From: Candidatus Thorarchaeota archaeon
GTDB taxonomy: Archaea > Asgardarchaeota > Thorarchaeia > Thorarchaeales > Thorarchaeaceae
Direction of reading: 5' to 3'
Assembly (NCBI GenBank): GCA_018238825.1
Contig: JABCSP010000002.1
Location: forward strand, 1-34,416
Length of the DNA: 34,416 bases
This document shows positions 22,114 to 30,344 of the stretch, piece after piece (positions within the stretch are counted from its first letter, which is position 1; each line of letters starts with the position of its first letter). Position numbers and translations under genes: made by a program. Below the pieces are notes generated by a model, which saw only the letters and a list, made by a program, of their open reading frames with translations, was not told the origin of the DNA and made no database searches.

Positions 22114-23415
22114 TTGAATCGCATTGGTCTACGAAAGGAAGAAAAAGCGTTTGAAACGAGAATTGCACTCATACCTGAACATGTGAAATCACTATCCGAT
22201 AAACATGGCATTAAATTTGTGATTGAACCCAGCAATCAACGTGCATTCACAGAAGAAGAATTCGAAAGTGTTGGTGCTACAGCTAACCCTCTGAAGGGAA
22301 GTGGTGTCCCCGTAGTCCTCGGTATCAAAGAGATGCCCATAGATTTCTTTGAAAAAGATGTGGTCTATTTCTTTTTCAGTCATACAATCAAGGGTCAGAA
22401 GTACAATATGCCCATGCTTAGACACATAATGGCAACTGGATCTACATTAGTTGACTATGAACGAGTAGTAGATGACAAGGGGCGGCGCTTGATTTTCTTT
22501 GGTAATTGGGCCGGAATGGCTGGTATATCAGATACATTTCGTGTACTTGGAAACCGTTTAGAAGTTGAAGGTATTCAACCCAATCCATTCAATGGAATGC
22601 GGACAACACTTGAGCTCAAGGGACTTGAAGCTGTGAAAGAAGAATTCAAGATCCTTGGAAAACGAATCCAAGAGCAAGGAATTCCTGAAGAACTTGCACC
22701 ATTTGTTGTGGGTTTTGCAGGATATGGCAATGTATCTCGCGGAGCTCAAGAGCTCTTTGATTTACTACCCCATGAAGTAGTTGAACCAGAAAATCTTCAA
22801 GATCTGGAACCAAAACGTAACTTGTTGTACAAATGTGTCTTCAAAGAAGAAGATATGGTAGAACCTAAAGACCTGTCAAACAAGTTTGAACTACAGGACT
22901 ACTACAAAACAGGAAAGGCAGGTTACAACGGTGTGTTTCATAATTATGTTCAGTATCTTACAGTTATTATGAACTGTATTTACTGGACGAACAAATATCC
23001 TCGGCTAATATCAAAGGATTTCATTCGTGAACATTGGAAAGAAGAATCCCGTAAACTTCGTGCAATAGGTGACATCTCTTGTGATGTGGGTGGTGCTATT
23101 GAGTTCACACTCGATTGTACAACTCCTGCTGATCCTGCATTTGTCTATCTCATCAACGAAGATCGAGCCGAACTTGGTGTAAAAGGCAATGGTCCAGTAA
23201 TCATGGCTGTCGATAATCTACCATGTGAACTTCCACGCGAAGCATCTGCTTCATTTGGAGAAACCTTACTCGATTTCATACCTGCACTTGCCAAGGCAGA
23301 TTTCAAAGCGTCTTTCGAAGAACTGGACTTACCACGGGAAATCAAAGATGCTGTCATTGTATATCGAGGCGAACTAACAAAGAATTACGAATATCTCAAT
23401 CAATACCTGAAATAG
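22114..23415 (+). CDS. Lysine-ketoglutarate reductase (LKR)-type saccharopine-forming enzyme
   Basis: LKR condenses lysine with 2-oxoglutarate to saccharopine. In animals and plants it is the N-terminal half of the bifunctional AASS/LKR-SDH. This separate 433-residue protein has the alanine dehydrogenase/PNT-like fold: IGLRKEEKAFETRIALIPEHV at the start, the LKR hallmark FFFSHTIKGQKYNMPMLRHIM near residues 87-107, LVDYERVVDDKGRRLIFFGNWAGMAG, then FVVGFAGYGNVSRGAQELFDLLPHEVV (nucleotide-binding) and GDISCDVGGAIEFT near residue 328. TTG at 22114 follows GGAGG. The SDH gene starts 13 bp downstream, so both steps are made together. Direction of flux (breakdown or synthesis) cannot be read from sequence. 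Confidence 0.85.
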   Translation: MNRIGLRKEEKAFETRIALIPEHVKSLSDKHGIKFVIEPSNQRAFTEEEFESVGATANPLKGSGVPVVLGIKEMPIDFFEKDVVYFFFSHTIKGQKYNMPMLRHIMATGSTLVDYERVVDDKGRRLIFFGNWAGMAGISDTFRVLGNRLEVEGIQPNPFNGMRTTLELKGLEAVKEEFKILGKRIQEQGIPEELAPFVVGFAGYGNVSRGAQELFDLLPHEVVEPENLQDLEPKRNLLYKCVFKEEDMVEPKDLSNKFELQDYYKTGKAGYNGVFHNYVQYLTVIMNCIYWTNKYPRLISKDFIREHWKEESRKLRAIGDISCDVGGAIEFTLDCTTPADPAFVYLINEDRAELGVKGNGPVIMAVDNLPCELPREASASFGETLLDFIPALAKADFKASFEELDLPREIKDAVIVYRGELTKNYEYLNQYLK

Positions 23416-23428
23416 GGAGACATTAAAG

Positions 23429-24745
23429 ATGAAGAAAGTGCTATGTTTGGGCGCCGGGCTTGTAGCTCGTCCGTTTATCCATTATCTTAGTGAACATGGC
23501 TTCCATGTAGTGGTTGCCAGTAGGACCAAAAGTAAAGCTGAAAGTTTGATAGAAGGCTGTGCGAATGCTGAAGCTGTTGCTTTCAATATCGCTACAGACG
23601 ATAAGCTTCTTGAAGACTTGACCACCAAAGTTGATCTTGTTTGCTCTTTGCTTCCTTACACATTCCATGTCAAGGCTGCCAAAGTCGCAATCAAACACAA
23701 GAAGTCATTCTGCACCACATCATACATTTCAGATGAGATGAAAGCATTAGAAAATGAAGCAAAGAATGCAGGAATCATACTCTTGAATGAGTGTGGAGTT
23801 GATCCTGGCATTGATCATATGAGTGCCATGCAGATAATTGATCATGTGCATAACAACAATGGCAAAATTGTTAGTTTCACATCTTTCACAGGCGGTCTTC
23901 CTGCACCTGATGCGAATGATAACCCCTATGGATACAAACTCTCTTGGAGTCCTCGAGGAGTATTACTTGCTGGAAGAAATAATGCACACTTTCTACGTGA
24001 TGGAAAAGAGGTTAAAATCCTAGGAGCTGATTTGTTTCAGAACTGTGAACCCATGGAAGTTCCCGGAATGGGTACATTCGAGGGTTATCCGAACCGAGAT
24101 AGTATGTCCTACATCGACATCTACAACATAAAAGAAACTAAAACAATGCTCAGAGGAACCTTCAGGAATACCGGATGGTGTGAAACTCTCGATAAAATTG
24201 CAGATTTAGGTCTACTCGATATAGAAGAACGGTCTCTAAGTGGTATGACTTATGCTGATGTAATGAGAGAATTGACATCAGCTGGAAAAGGTGATCTCAA
24301 AGAGGCGGTTGCAAAATTCTGTAAAATTGGTACGGACAGCATGGTTATTTCGCGGTTTGAGTGGCTTGGATTATTTGAAGAAAGAGAGATAGATTCCAAA
24401 GTAAACACACGACTTGATGCACTATGTACTCTCTTTGAGGAGAAAATGAACTATGCACCTGGAGAGCGTGATATGATTGTCATGCACCACGAGTTCATTG
24501 CTGAATATCCCGATAAGAAACAGAAGATAACATCAACAATGGTTGATTATGGCATTCCCAATGGAGATAGTTCCATGTCAAGAACAGTTGCACTTCCTGT
24601 TGCCATTGCTAGCAGGATGATACTCGAAGGTCGAATCAATCTCACCGGTGTTCATCGTCCTATCATTCCTGAAATCTATGAGCCGATTTTAGAAGAACTT
24701 GCTGCACTAAATATTTCCCTTGAAGAACGCACTTTCGACTTGTAA
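23429..24745 (+). CDS. Saccharopine dehydrogenase (LYS9/SDH type)
   Basis: This enzyme splits saccharopine to glutamate and aminoadipate semialdehyde (or the reverse). The 438 residues start MKKVLCLGAGLVARPFIHYLSEHGFHV, a Rossmann nucleotide site, then ASRTKSKAESL. Family motifs SLLPYTFHVKAAKVAIKHKKSFCTTSYIS, LLNECGVDPGIDHMSAM and SFTGGLPAPDANDNPYGYKLSWSPRG are as in yeast Lys9 and the C-terminal half of AASS. ATG at 23429 follows GGGAGA. It forms a two-gene operon with LKR. Its stop overlaps phased site R and the next gene converges. Confidence 0.93.
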   Translation: MKKVLCLGAGLVARPFIHYLSEHGFHVVVASRTKSKAESLIEGCANAEAVAFNIATDDKLLEDLTTKVDLVCSLLPYTFHVKAAKVAIKHKKSFCTTSYISDEMKALENEAKNAGIILLNECGVDPGIDHMSAMQIIDHVHNNNGKIVSFTSFTGGLPAPDANDNPYGYKLSWSPRGVLLAGRNNAHFLRDGKEVKILGADLFQNCEPMEVPGMGTFEGYPNRDSMSYIDIYNIKETKTMLRGTFRNTGWCETLDKIADLGLLDIEERSLSGMTYADVMRELTSAGKGDLKEAVAKFCKIGTDSMVISRFEWLGLFEEREIDSKVNTRLDALCTLFEEKMNYAPGERDMIVMHHEFIAEYPDKKQKITSTMVDYGIPNGDSSMSRTVALPVAIASRMILEGRINLTGVHRPIIPEIYEPILEELAALNISLEERTFDL

Positions 24746-24757
24746 TACCATTAATAT
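24742..24757. repeat. Phased GTAWTAC site R (end of SDH, convergent gap)
   Basis: GTAATAC (24742) and TTAATAT (24751), 9 bp apart, across the SDH stop. This is the last exact GTAWTAC in the window; none follows in the remaining 9.6 kb. Confidence 0.5.
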
Positions 24758-24787
24758 TGGAAAATTTGTATGCAGAAGAGTATCCAG

Positions 24788-25426
24788 CTAATCCCTGACT
24801 TGCATCTGGATAGCTGCTAAGAGCTCTTCTGCTCTTTCTGTTTCTCTCAAAACTTCTTTAATCTCTGTTTTGAGACGATATGTATACCCTGATCTATTTC
24901 CATAACGTTCAAGGTGTCCTTTACTATGGTTCCACATTCGTGCAAGATAGGTAGAAGCTGTACTCTTTGGAAGATTTTCACTGAATGAATCTTCATAAAT
25001 TTCTGCAACATCAAGAGAAGAGAATTTCCCATGCTTGAAGGATGCGTATATGATCACTTGCATCTTTTCGAAGTTACTCATGGACTCTAATCGGGTTTCA
25101 TCAAAGCCTGTTTCTGAAATTTCATCAACAATTTCTTCAAAGATGCAGCCTGTACTTGTTTCAAGGAATACCTTGAACTTGGCAAACATTTCTTCTATAC
25201 TGCCGCCCTTGACTTGAAAACTAGACTCTTCTCCCATCGTTGCATCTGATACAAGAATCTTGAAATCAAAAGGCGCTTCTGTCAATGATAGGATCTTTTT
25301 GAATCTATCAAGTGCTTCAATAGGGCTCACATACTTGCACTGGAAAATCTCACGAAGCCCTGGAGCTGAACTATATGTGAATTCATAGACATAATTTGTT
25401 CGTTCTCCATCGTTCACATTTTTCAC
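24788..25426 (-). CDS. Winged-helix-like protein, candidate autoregulated transcription factor
   Basis: The 212-residue protein has an N-terminal alpha/beta part (to about 95; no family recognised) and a C-terminal part with a winged-helix pattern: FEKMQVIIYASFKHGKFSSLDVAEIYEDSF, LPKSTASTYLARMWNHSKGHLERYGNRSGYTYRL (a wing-like end), then a helix. Such a layout would fit a ligand- or partner-sensing regulator. Seven exact ATTCACA/TGTGAAT boxes crowd the 420 bp upstream of its start, which points to self-regulation. The ATG lies near 25426; no strong Shine-Dalgarno is seen. It converges with the LKR-SDH operon. Confidence 0.6.
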   Translation of the reverse strand: MKNVNDGERTNYVYEFTYSSAPGLREIFQCKYVSPIEALDRFKKILSLTEAPFDFKILVSDATMGEESSFQVKGGSIEEMFAKFKVFLETSTGCIFEEIVDEISETGFDETRLESMSNFEKMQVIIYASFKHGKFSSLDVAEIYEDSFSENLPKSTASTYLARMWNHSKGHLERYGNRSGYTYRLKTEIKEVLRETERAEELLAAIQMQVRD

Positions 25427-25887
25427 CTATCACTAACTATCTTATTCACATCAAGATAGTATTGCCATCCAAATAAGTGTGAGTATGTGAATTGAATATA
25501 CGTAGATAAGAGCTACATAGGACGTCTGCATAGATATAGAACACGTCCCCCTCGTTTTTAGTGTGCTCACGTCCTGTATAACCTTGTAACGGATAAAAAA
25601 GCATTATGAGGCCTTTATTTACAAAAATAAGGTACTTCTCCAGCCTGTTCACTATTCACTGTTTTATGTAGTGTGTGAATGAGGTAGTAAGCATTTCATA
25701 TGTCCGCTTACTTAGTTCCACTGGAAACGGAGGGGTGTGTCTATTCACAAGTATAAGAAGATATATCGAAGCCGATTCTTCTTCAAGAAGCAAGCAAAAG
25801 GCTGTTTTTCCCAGAGTATTCACAATTATGGCGCCATTCACACTAAAACTATGTGAATTTGTGTTTATGAGAAACATGCTTGTGAGT
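25427..25887. promoter_or_regulatory. 460-bp non-coding region with clustered ATTCACA boxes
   Basis: ATTCACA or its complement TGTGAAT occurs at 25444, 25486, 25674, 25743, 25818, 25836 and 25852, with ATTCACT at 25654 and TTCACA at 25413. The last three are spaced 18 and 16 bp apart. A TGGAAAnRRAGGGGTST motif is at 25722-25738. Two overlapping open frames exist (plus 25675-25902, minus 25656-25877), but neither has protein-like composition or a ribosome-binding site. The region is upstream of the winged-helix-like gene. Confidence 0.6.
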
Positions 25888-26859
25888 TTATATTGGGACT
25901 AAGTAATCAGATGGATTCTCTCCCAGAACTAATTGTTGATAGTTTTCACCTGTTTTACTATCAATTACATTCTCAAATCTACCCCTAGCTCTTACAGACA
26001 TACCACTTGAAACTTGCTCTGTGAATCGCCCTCTATAACTGACAAGTTGTTTGAGCTTTGGAAGATCTAATGATTCCACTTGATATGTACATGGAGTAAA
26101 TATTGAGTTTCGATCTTTAATTACCGAACATTGAACTTCCCTAGTTTTCAAGTTCTCAGTCATGATTTGTCCAAAAATCTCTCTATCATCTTGAGGACGT
26201 TTTACTAATCTAATGAAGAATTGATGTGATTCAAAAACACCTTGCAAGATTTTCGTACTTTCAATCCTATGAAGGAGTTCGTAATGCTCGGTTAAATTAC
26301 CCCATCTAAATAAGACATGAGCATCCAGAAGTTCTCCATCGTAACGCTCTAACCTTGGAATCTTGTCAAATTTCTTTCTTAATCTATTGTAAAATTTCCT
26401 ACATGTGGATTCACCATATACAACTAGGTCAATATCTGATGTTTCTGTTGCGACACCTACAAGTTGGGATCCGGTAACACCTATTTCCGTTCTGTTTATT
26501 CCAGTATTATCAAGTAACAATTCAACTAGATTAGATGTTGCTACAGAAAGTGCCCTCTTATCATTTCGAATCTGGTCCATATGTTCAATGGGATTAAGCA
26601 CTTCTACTATCTTATTTCGTGGAACTGCTTGTAAAACCCTACCATGAGTTTTACTGAACCACAAATATTCTAAGAACCCATTACTGAGATATTCCTCTCG
26701 CTCTCGAAGATTGTAAATCTTCCTAAAACTTGAATCTAAATTTGGTACATACCTTACATAAGCAATAATCCGATCATGGGGATGTACCACTCCTTTTACT
26801 TCAAATATCAGATTATCCGAGGTTTTGATGAAATATCCTTCTACAAGTTTATCTTCCAC
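25888..26859 (-). CDS. Predicted nucleotidyltransferase (COG1665-like, DNA polymerase beta superfamily)
   Basis: The central motif GVTGSQLVGVATETSDIDLVVYG (about residues 125-147) is the nucleotidyltransferase signature GS-x-DxD with two metal-binding Asp. The N-terminal part (FEVKGVVHPHDRIIAYVRYVP) and the C-terminal beta-rich part (residues 225-323) resemble an archaeal family I recall as COG1665, of unknown substrate. GTG at 26859 is preferred because AGGTGAT, a full match to the 16S tail, lies four bases before it; GTG at 26868 is in frame and three codons longer. It is divergent from the SufS-like gene, with about 60 bp between them. Confidence 0.72.
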   Translation of the reverse strand: MEDKLVEGYFIKTSDNLIFEVKGVVHPHDRIIAYVRYVPNLDSSFRKIYNLREREEYLSNGFLEYLWFSKTHGRVLQAVPRNKIVEVLNPIEHMDQIRNDKRALSVATSNLVELLLDNTGINRTEIGVTGSQLVGVATETSDIDLVVYGESTCRKFYNRLRKKFDKIPRLERYDGELLDAHVLFRWGNLTEHYELLHRIESTKILQGVFESHQFFIRLVKRPQDDREIFGQIMTENLKTREVQCSVIKDRNSIFTPCTYQVESLDLPKLKQLVSYRGRFTEQVSSGMSVRARGRFENVIDSKTGENYQQLVLGENPSDYLVPI

Positions 26860-26888
26860 TCTTATCACCTGGTTAGGATATAGTATGG

Positions 26889-26896
26889 TATTAAAG
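26889..26896 (+). promoter_or_regulatory. TATA-like element of the SufS-like gene
   Basis: TATTAAAG lies about 30 bp upstream of the ATG at 26922, and no Shine-Dalgarno is present, so the message is probably leaderless. Confidence 0.35.
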
Positions 26897-26921
26897 CAGT
26901 TTACCCTACAACAATGGTATA

Positions 26922-28136
26922 ATGACAGATTGGTTAGACATCAAATCAGACTTCGGTATTTATGAAGAGAATCCCAATCTTGCATTTTTTGATTCAGCAA
27001 GTACTACACTAGTACCTAAAGTTTCAGTAAAAACAACAACGAATTTTCTTGACAACGTAGTTGTTTCTACTCGCCGTGGAGCACACAAATTCGCAGTGAA
27101 AGGCAGTAGTATTGTTGAGGACACTCGAAAATCCTTAGCAACATTTCTCAAGAGTGAACCATCATCACTTTCTTTCCAAAAATCAATACCCTCAGCTGTT
27201 GCGTCACTAATGTTCGGATATGATTGGAAACATAAAAAGAAACAGAAAGTCATTATCTCCCAAAATGAAGAAAACTCAGTATTTGTTTCAGTACTAAGAG
27301 CTGCTGAAATTCTTGGTCTTGAAGTCACAACAATACCAATTGATAATAATGGTTCTATTTCTTTAGAATCTCTAGAGCAATCAATAGATGACAAAACAGG
27401 AATTGTTGCTATTGGGCATACTCTCCCGGGAATTGGAACTATGAATCCAATACCTGAAGTTGCAGACATAGTTCATGAACATGATGCAATACTATTAACA
27501 GATGCAACAAGATCAATGGGATTGATACAAGAGTTTCCAGTTACTCTTGGGTGCGACGTTCTTCTTTTCTCTGCAAATATCGGTTTCATGGCACCACCAG
27601 GATTAGCTATCCAATGGATATCCCAGACAACAGAGGACAATCATATACCGGGGATACTGGGAGGATTTTCTGTATCTGATGTAACAAAAACAACATATGA
27701 TACTGCTTTTCAACCAGACAAATTTGAATCAGGGTATATCAATGTTCCAGCAATTGCAGGACTTGGTTCTTCAATCGAATATCTCACTGACCTTCACACA
27801 AAGGGTCTATCACATCATATCGCAGATTTATCTAGATATATGAAGAAACGGTTAATGGAGATAGCTAATCTGACACTTTATGGAAATCCAAGTGACACAA
27901 ATACTATTTTTGGTTTCAATCTTGGAGACCCCTCTGAGGTAGGTTGTCATGATATTGCACTATTCTTGGACGAATCTAATATTGCAGTAAGAAGTGGACT
28001 TGTTTGTGCACATCCATTGATTCAATCACTCACAGAAGACGGTCTCATACAAGCATCAATTCATGGATACAATTCAATTAGTGATATTGATCGGCTTGCT
28101 GACACTCTTATTACAATCTCTAAGGAATTACTGTAA
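26922..28136 (+). CDS. SufS/class V aminotransferase-like protein lacking the PLP lysine (probable pseudoenzyme)
   Basis: Overall the 404 residues follow SufS-type cysteine desulfurase: FFDSASTTLVP, RRGAHKFAVKGSSIVEDTR, IISQNEENSVFVSVLRAAEILG, LLTDATRSMG, FESGYINVPAIAGLGSSIEYL and RSGLVCAHPL. Key residues are missing. At the PLP-lysine motif (SGHK in relatives) it reads SANI, with Ile220 in place of Lys. The PLP-stacking His of MEHHAN is Glu or Asn in QNEENS. The substrate-binding Arg near the end (RAS in SufS) is Gln (IQAS). The sulfur-carrying Cys is kept (Cys362), and so is the cofactor Asp (TDAT). It cannot be an ordinary PLP enzyme; a scaffolding, sulfur-accepting or regulatory role is possible. 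Confidence 0.8.
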   Translation: MTDWLDIKSDFGIYEENPNLAFFDSASTTLVPKVSVKTTTNFLDNVVVSTRRGAHKFAVKGSSIVEDTRKSLATFLKSEPSSLSFQKSIPSAVASLMFGYDWKHKKKQKVIISQNEENSVFVSVLRAAEILGLEVTTIPIDNNGSISLESLEQSIDDKTGIVAIGHTLPGIGTMNPIPEVADIVHEHDAILLTDATRSMGLIQEFPVTLGCDVLLFSANIGFMAPPGLAIQWISQTTEDNHIPGILGGFSVSDVTKTTYDTAFQPDKFESGYINVPAIAGLGSSIEYLTDLHTKGLSHHIADLSRYMKKRLMEIANLTLYGNPSDTNTIFGFNLGDPSEVGCHDIALFLDESNIAVRSGLVCAHPLIQSLTEDGLIQASIHGYNSISDIDRLADTLITISKELL

Positions 28137-28138
28137 TT

Positions 28139-28387
28139 TTATATCAATGCAAAACTTGGGGGAAAGAATACAAAGTACTGAACAGTGATTGCTAGGAGTA
28201 TTCCACTAAACACTAACCCCTTTCCTCTTTTTTGATTCACTTCAGTGAACCATAGAATCGCACCTATCAAAACAACAATGAATGACGAAACATTCCCAAT
28301 AAAGATTAGAAAATCCCAAATCTCAGCAAAATATCCTGCGATCAAGTTTGTAAAGTCTACAAGTGGGCTTAGAATCTGGAAGAACAT
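28139..28387 (-). CDS. Small membrane protein, two to three hydrophobic segments
   Basis: From ATG 28387 (GAGGAAA nine bases upstream; a TTG at 28405 is also in frame) the product has 82 residues. It has hydrophobic stretches at about 4-30 (interrupted by Asp and Glu), 30-48 and 58-80, with a short basic loop NQKRGKG. No family is recognised. It converges with the SufS-like gene (2-bp gap) and lies 29 bp upstream of nothing else on its strand, so it is probably a single gene. Confidence 0.6.
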   Translation of the reverse strand: MFFQILSPLVDFTNLIAGYFAEIWDFLIFIGNVSSFIVVLIGAILWFTEVNQKRGKGLVFSGILLAITVQYFVFFPPSFALI

Positions 28388-28434
28388 ACACTTTTCCTCA
28401 TACAATAGTCGTACCTATTGATGATTTAAAGTCC

Positions 28435-30261
28435 TCAAAGAACAGTAACTGACTTTGCAAGATTGCGAGGCATATCTGGATCATACCCTTTTCTTAGTGC
28501 CATATAATAGCTAAATAGTTGGAGAGGTACAATGAACACCATTGTTGAGAACTCTGGTTCAATATCTTCGGGTATTGTAAACACGAATTTTGAGAGACTT
28601 TCTAATTCTGTATCGTCTTTGAGAATTACGGAAACTACAGATGCTCCTCGTGCTTTCATCTCCATAATGTTTCCAATCATTCTACTTCGAGTTTTATCGT
28701 TTGGTGCTACAAAGATTACAGGAAATCCATCTTCAACGAGTGCTATTGGTCCGTGTTTTGACTCGCCCGCAGAGTATGCTTCAGCATGATTGTAAGCTAT
28801 TTCTTTCAACTTCAATGCAGCTTCTTCTGCAGTTGCAATTGACACTCCCCGACCCAAGAAAAGAAGACTTGTTTTATCATAGAGTTCACCAGCAAGTCTT
28901 CTTGATAACTCTTCATTTCTTGAGATAGTTTCAGATACTATTTCAGGTATCCTTTCCAAACATTTTCGTTTAGTTTCAATACTTTTCAAATCTGTGAACC
29001 CAGTTAATTCTCCAAGAGCTAGTGCAATCAAAGCAAGGGACGTAAGCTGAACCATGAAGGTCTTTGTGGCAGCTACTCCAATCTCTGGTCCTGCTTGTGT
29101 CAAAATCGTATGATCTGCAAGACGAGTAATTGAGCTTCCTACAACATTTGATATTGCAACTATTTTGACTCCCCGTTCCTTTGCATACTTGACAGCAGTA
29201 ATAGTGTCAGTAGTTTCTCCAGATTGAGTAATTGCTATGATGCAATCCCTATCTGTCAAAGATCCATATACTGTGTCCGAGAAATCACTGGCGAGTTCGA
29301 ATGTTGGAAGTACTCCTGCAATTGATGCAAACATGTGTCGACCAGCTAAAGCCGAATGACCAGAAGTACCCATGGCCAACATAAAGACCCTATCAGATGA
29401 ATGGATTATCTTTGCAGCCTGTTTGATTATATCCTCCTTGAGTCGTAGCGTGTTCCTTATGGCGTCTGGCTGTTCGTGTATTTCCTTGAGCATAAAATGT
29501 GGATAGCCACTTTTCTGCGCTTGATCTGCAGTCCAGCTAATCTCAATGCTATCCCGTTTAATCTCACTCCCATCTGACAAACTTTCTATTCGTACTTCAT
29601 CACTAGTCAGACACGCAATCTCTCCATCAAGAAGAAGAATCATATCATTTGTCATGGGTAAAAATGCTGGGATATCAGAGGATACATACGAAACATTTTC
29701 CTTTCTACCAATAACTAACGGATTTCCATCGCGAGTACATACAATTTTGTTTTCCTCTTCTTTTGTACTCATTACAACAATTGCATAAGTTCCTTCAATT
29801 CGTTTTGTTACTTCCTTGACTGCTTCTACTAAATCCATACCATCTTTCATATAATCTTCGAGCAAATGAGGAATTATCTCGGTATCAGTTTCAGACCTAA
29901 ACTTGTGACCCTTTGCACTAAGTTCCTTTCGCAGTTCCATGAAGTTTTCAATTACACCATTATGAACTACTGCAATTTCATTCTTACAATCAAAATGCGG
30001 ATGTGAATTCAGCATGGATGGCGCTCCATGGGTTGCCCAACGTGTGTGACCAATGCCTATTGATCCTGGCATCTCATCAAGGTCAAGTTTTCGATGAACT
30101 TCTTCGACTTTCCCCTGGTCTTTCTTAATGTACAATTTGTGCTTTTCAATTGTTGTTACTCCAACAGAATCATAGCCTCTATACTCAAGTCGTTTGAGTG
30201 CTTGATGTATAAATGGAGCAACATCACCACGCTTTTGAACTACACCAATAATACCACACAT
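28435..30261 (-). CDS. glmS: Glutamine-fructose-6-phosphate aminotransferase (isomerising)
   Basis: GlmS makes glucosamine-6-phosphate from fructose-6-phosphate and glutamine, the entry to UDP-GlcNAc for glycans. The 608 residues start MCGIIGV, where Cys1 after Met removal is the glutaminase nucleophile. Then come GHTRWATHGAPSMLNSHPH and the HNGVIENF motif, two SIS sugar-isomerase domains (MGTSGHSALAGRHMF, SQSGETTDT; LGRGVSIATAEEAALKLKEIAYNHAEAYSAGESKHGPIAL) and the C-terminal tail DPDMPRNLAKSVTVL. All are canonical and the length is normal. Confidence 0.97.
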   Translation of the reverse strand: MCGIIGVVQKRGDVAPFIHQALKRLEYRGYDSVGVTTIEKHKLYIKKDQGKVEEVHRKLDLDEMPGSIGIGHTRWATHGAPSMLNSHPHFDCKNEIAVVHNGVIENFMELRKELSAKGHKFRSETDTEIIPHLLEDYMKDGMDLVEAVKEVTKRIEGTYAIVVMSTKEEENKIVCTRDGNPLVIGRKENVSYVSSDIPAFLPMTNDMILLLDGEIACLTSDEVRIESLSDGSEIKRDSIEISWTADQAQKSGYPHFMLKEIHEQPDAIRNTLRLKEDIIKQAAKIIHSSDRVFMLAMGTSGHSALAGRHMFASIAGVLPTFELASDFSDTVYGSLTDRDCIIAITQSGETTDTITAVKYAKERGVKIVAISNVVGSSITRLADHTILTQAGPEIGVAATKTFMVQLTSLALIALALGELTGFTDLKSIETKRKCLERIPEIVSETISRNEELSRRLAGELYDKTSLLFLGRGVSIATAEEAALKLKEIAYNHAEAYSAGESKHGPIALVEDGFPVIFVAPNDKTRSRMIGNIMEMKARGASVVSVILKDDTELESLSKFVFTIPEDIEPEFSTMVFIVPLQLFSYYMALRKGYDPDMPRNLAKSVTVL

Positions 30262-30344
30262 AAGCTGAATTCCTCAGAGGAGAATACGTAAGACTTGCAC
30301 AATTGTGCAAAAAGGCTTTGTATCATGCGAAAAACGCACTGAGT

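Noticed and set aside
23960..23966. GTATTAC in the SDH gene as a site
   Set aside because: No phased partner on either side.
9426..24757. Replication-origin ORB boxes as an explanation for the repeated motif
   Set aside because: ORB elements are longer, GC-rich at the core and clustered within one origin; these are short, AT-rich and spread over 15 kb. A remote origin role for the AAA+ protein is not excluded.
9426..24757. CRISPR array
   Set aside because: Repeats are only 7-18 bp, irregularly spaced and include coding positions; no spacer-repeat periodicity of 60-70 bp and no cas genes.
25656..25902. Two overlapping frames (plus 25675-25902 and minus 25656-25877) as genes
   Set aside because: They are antisense to each other, have no ribosome-binding site and unlikely composition, and sit in the ATTCACA operator array.
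26922..28136. Active cysteine desulfurase (SufS)
   Set aside because: The PLP lysine, stacking His and substrate Arg are all replaced.
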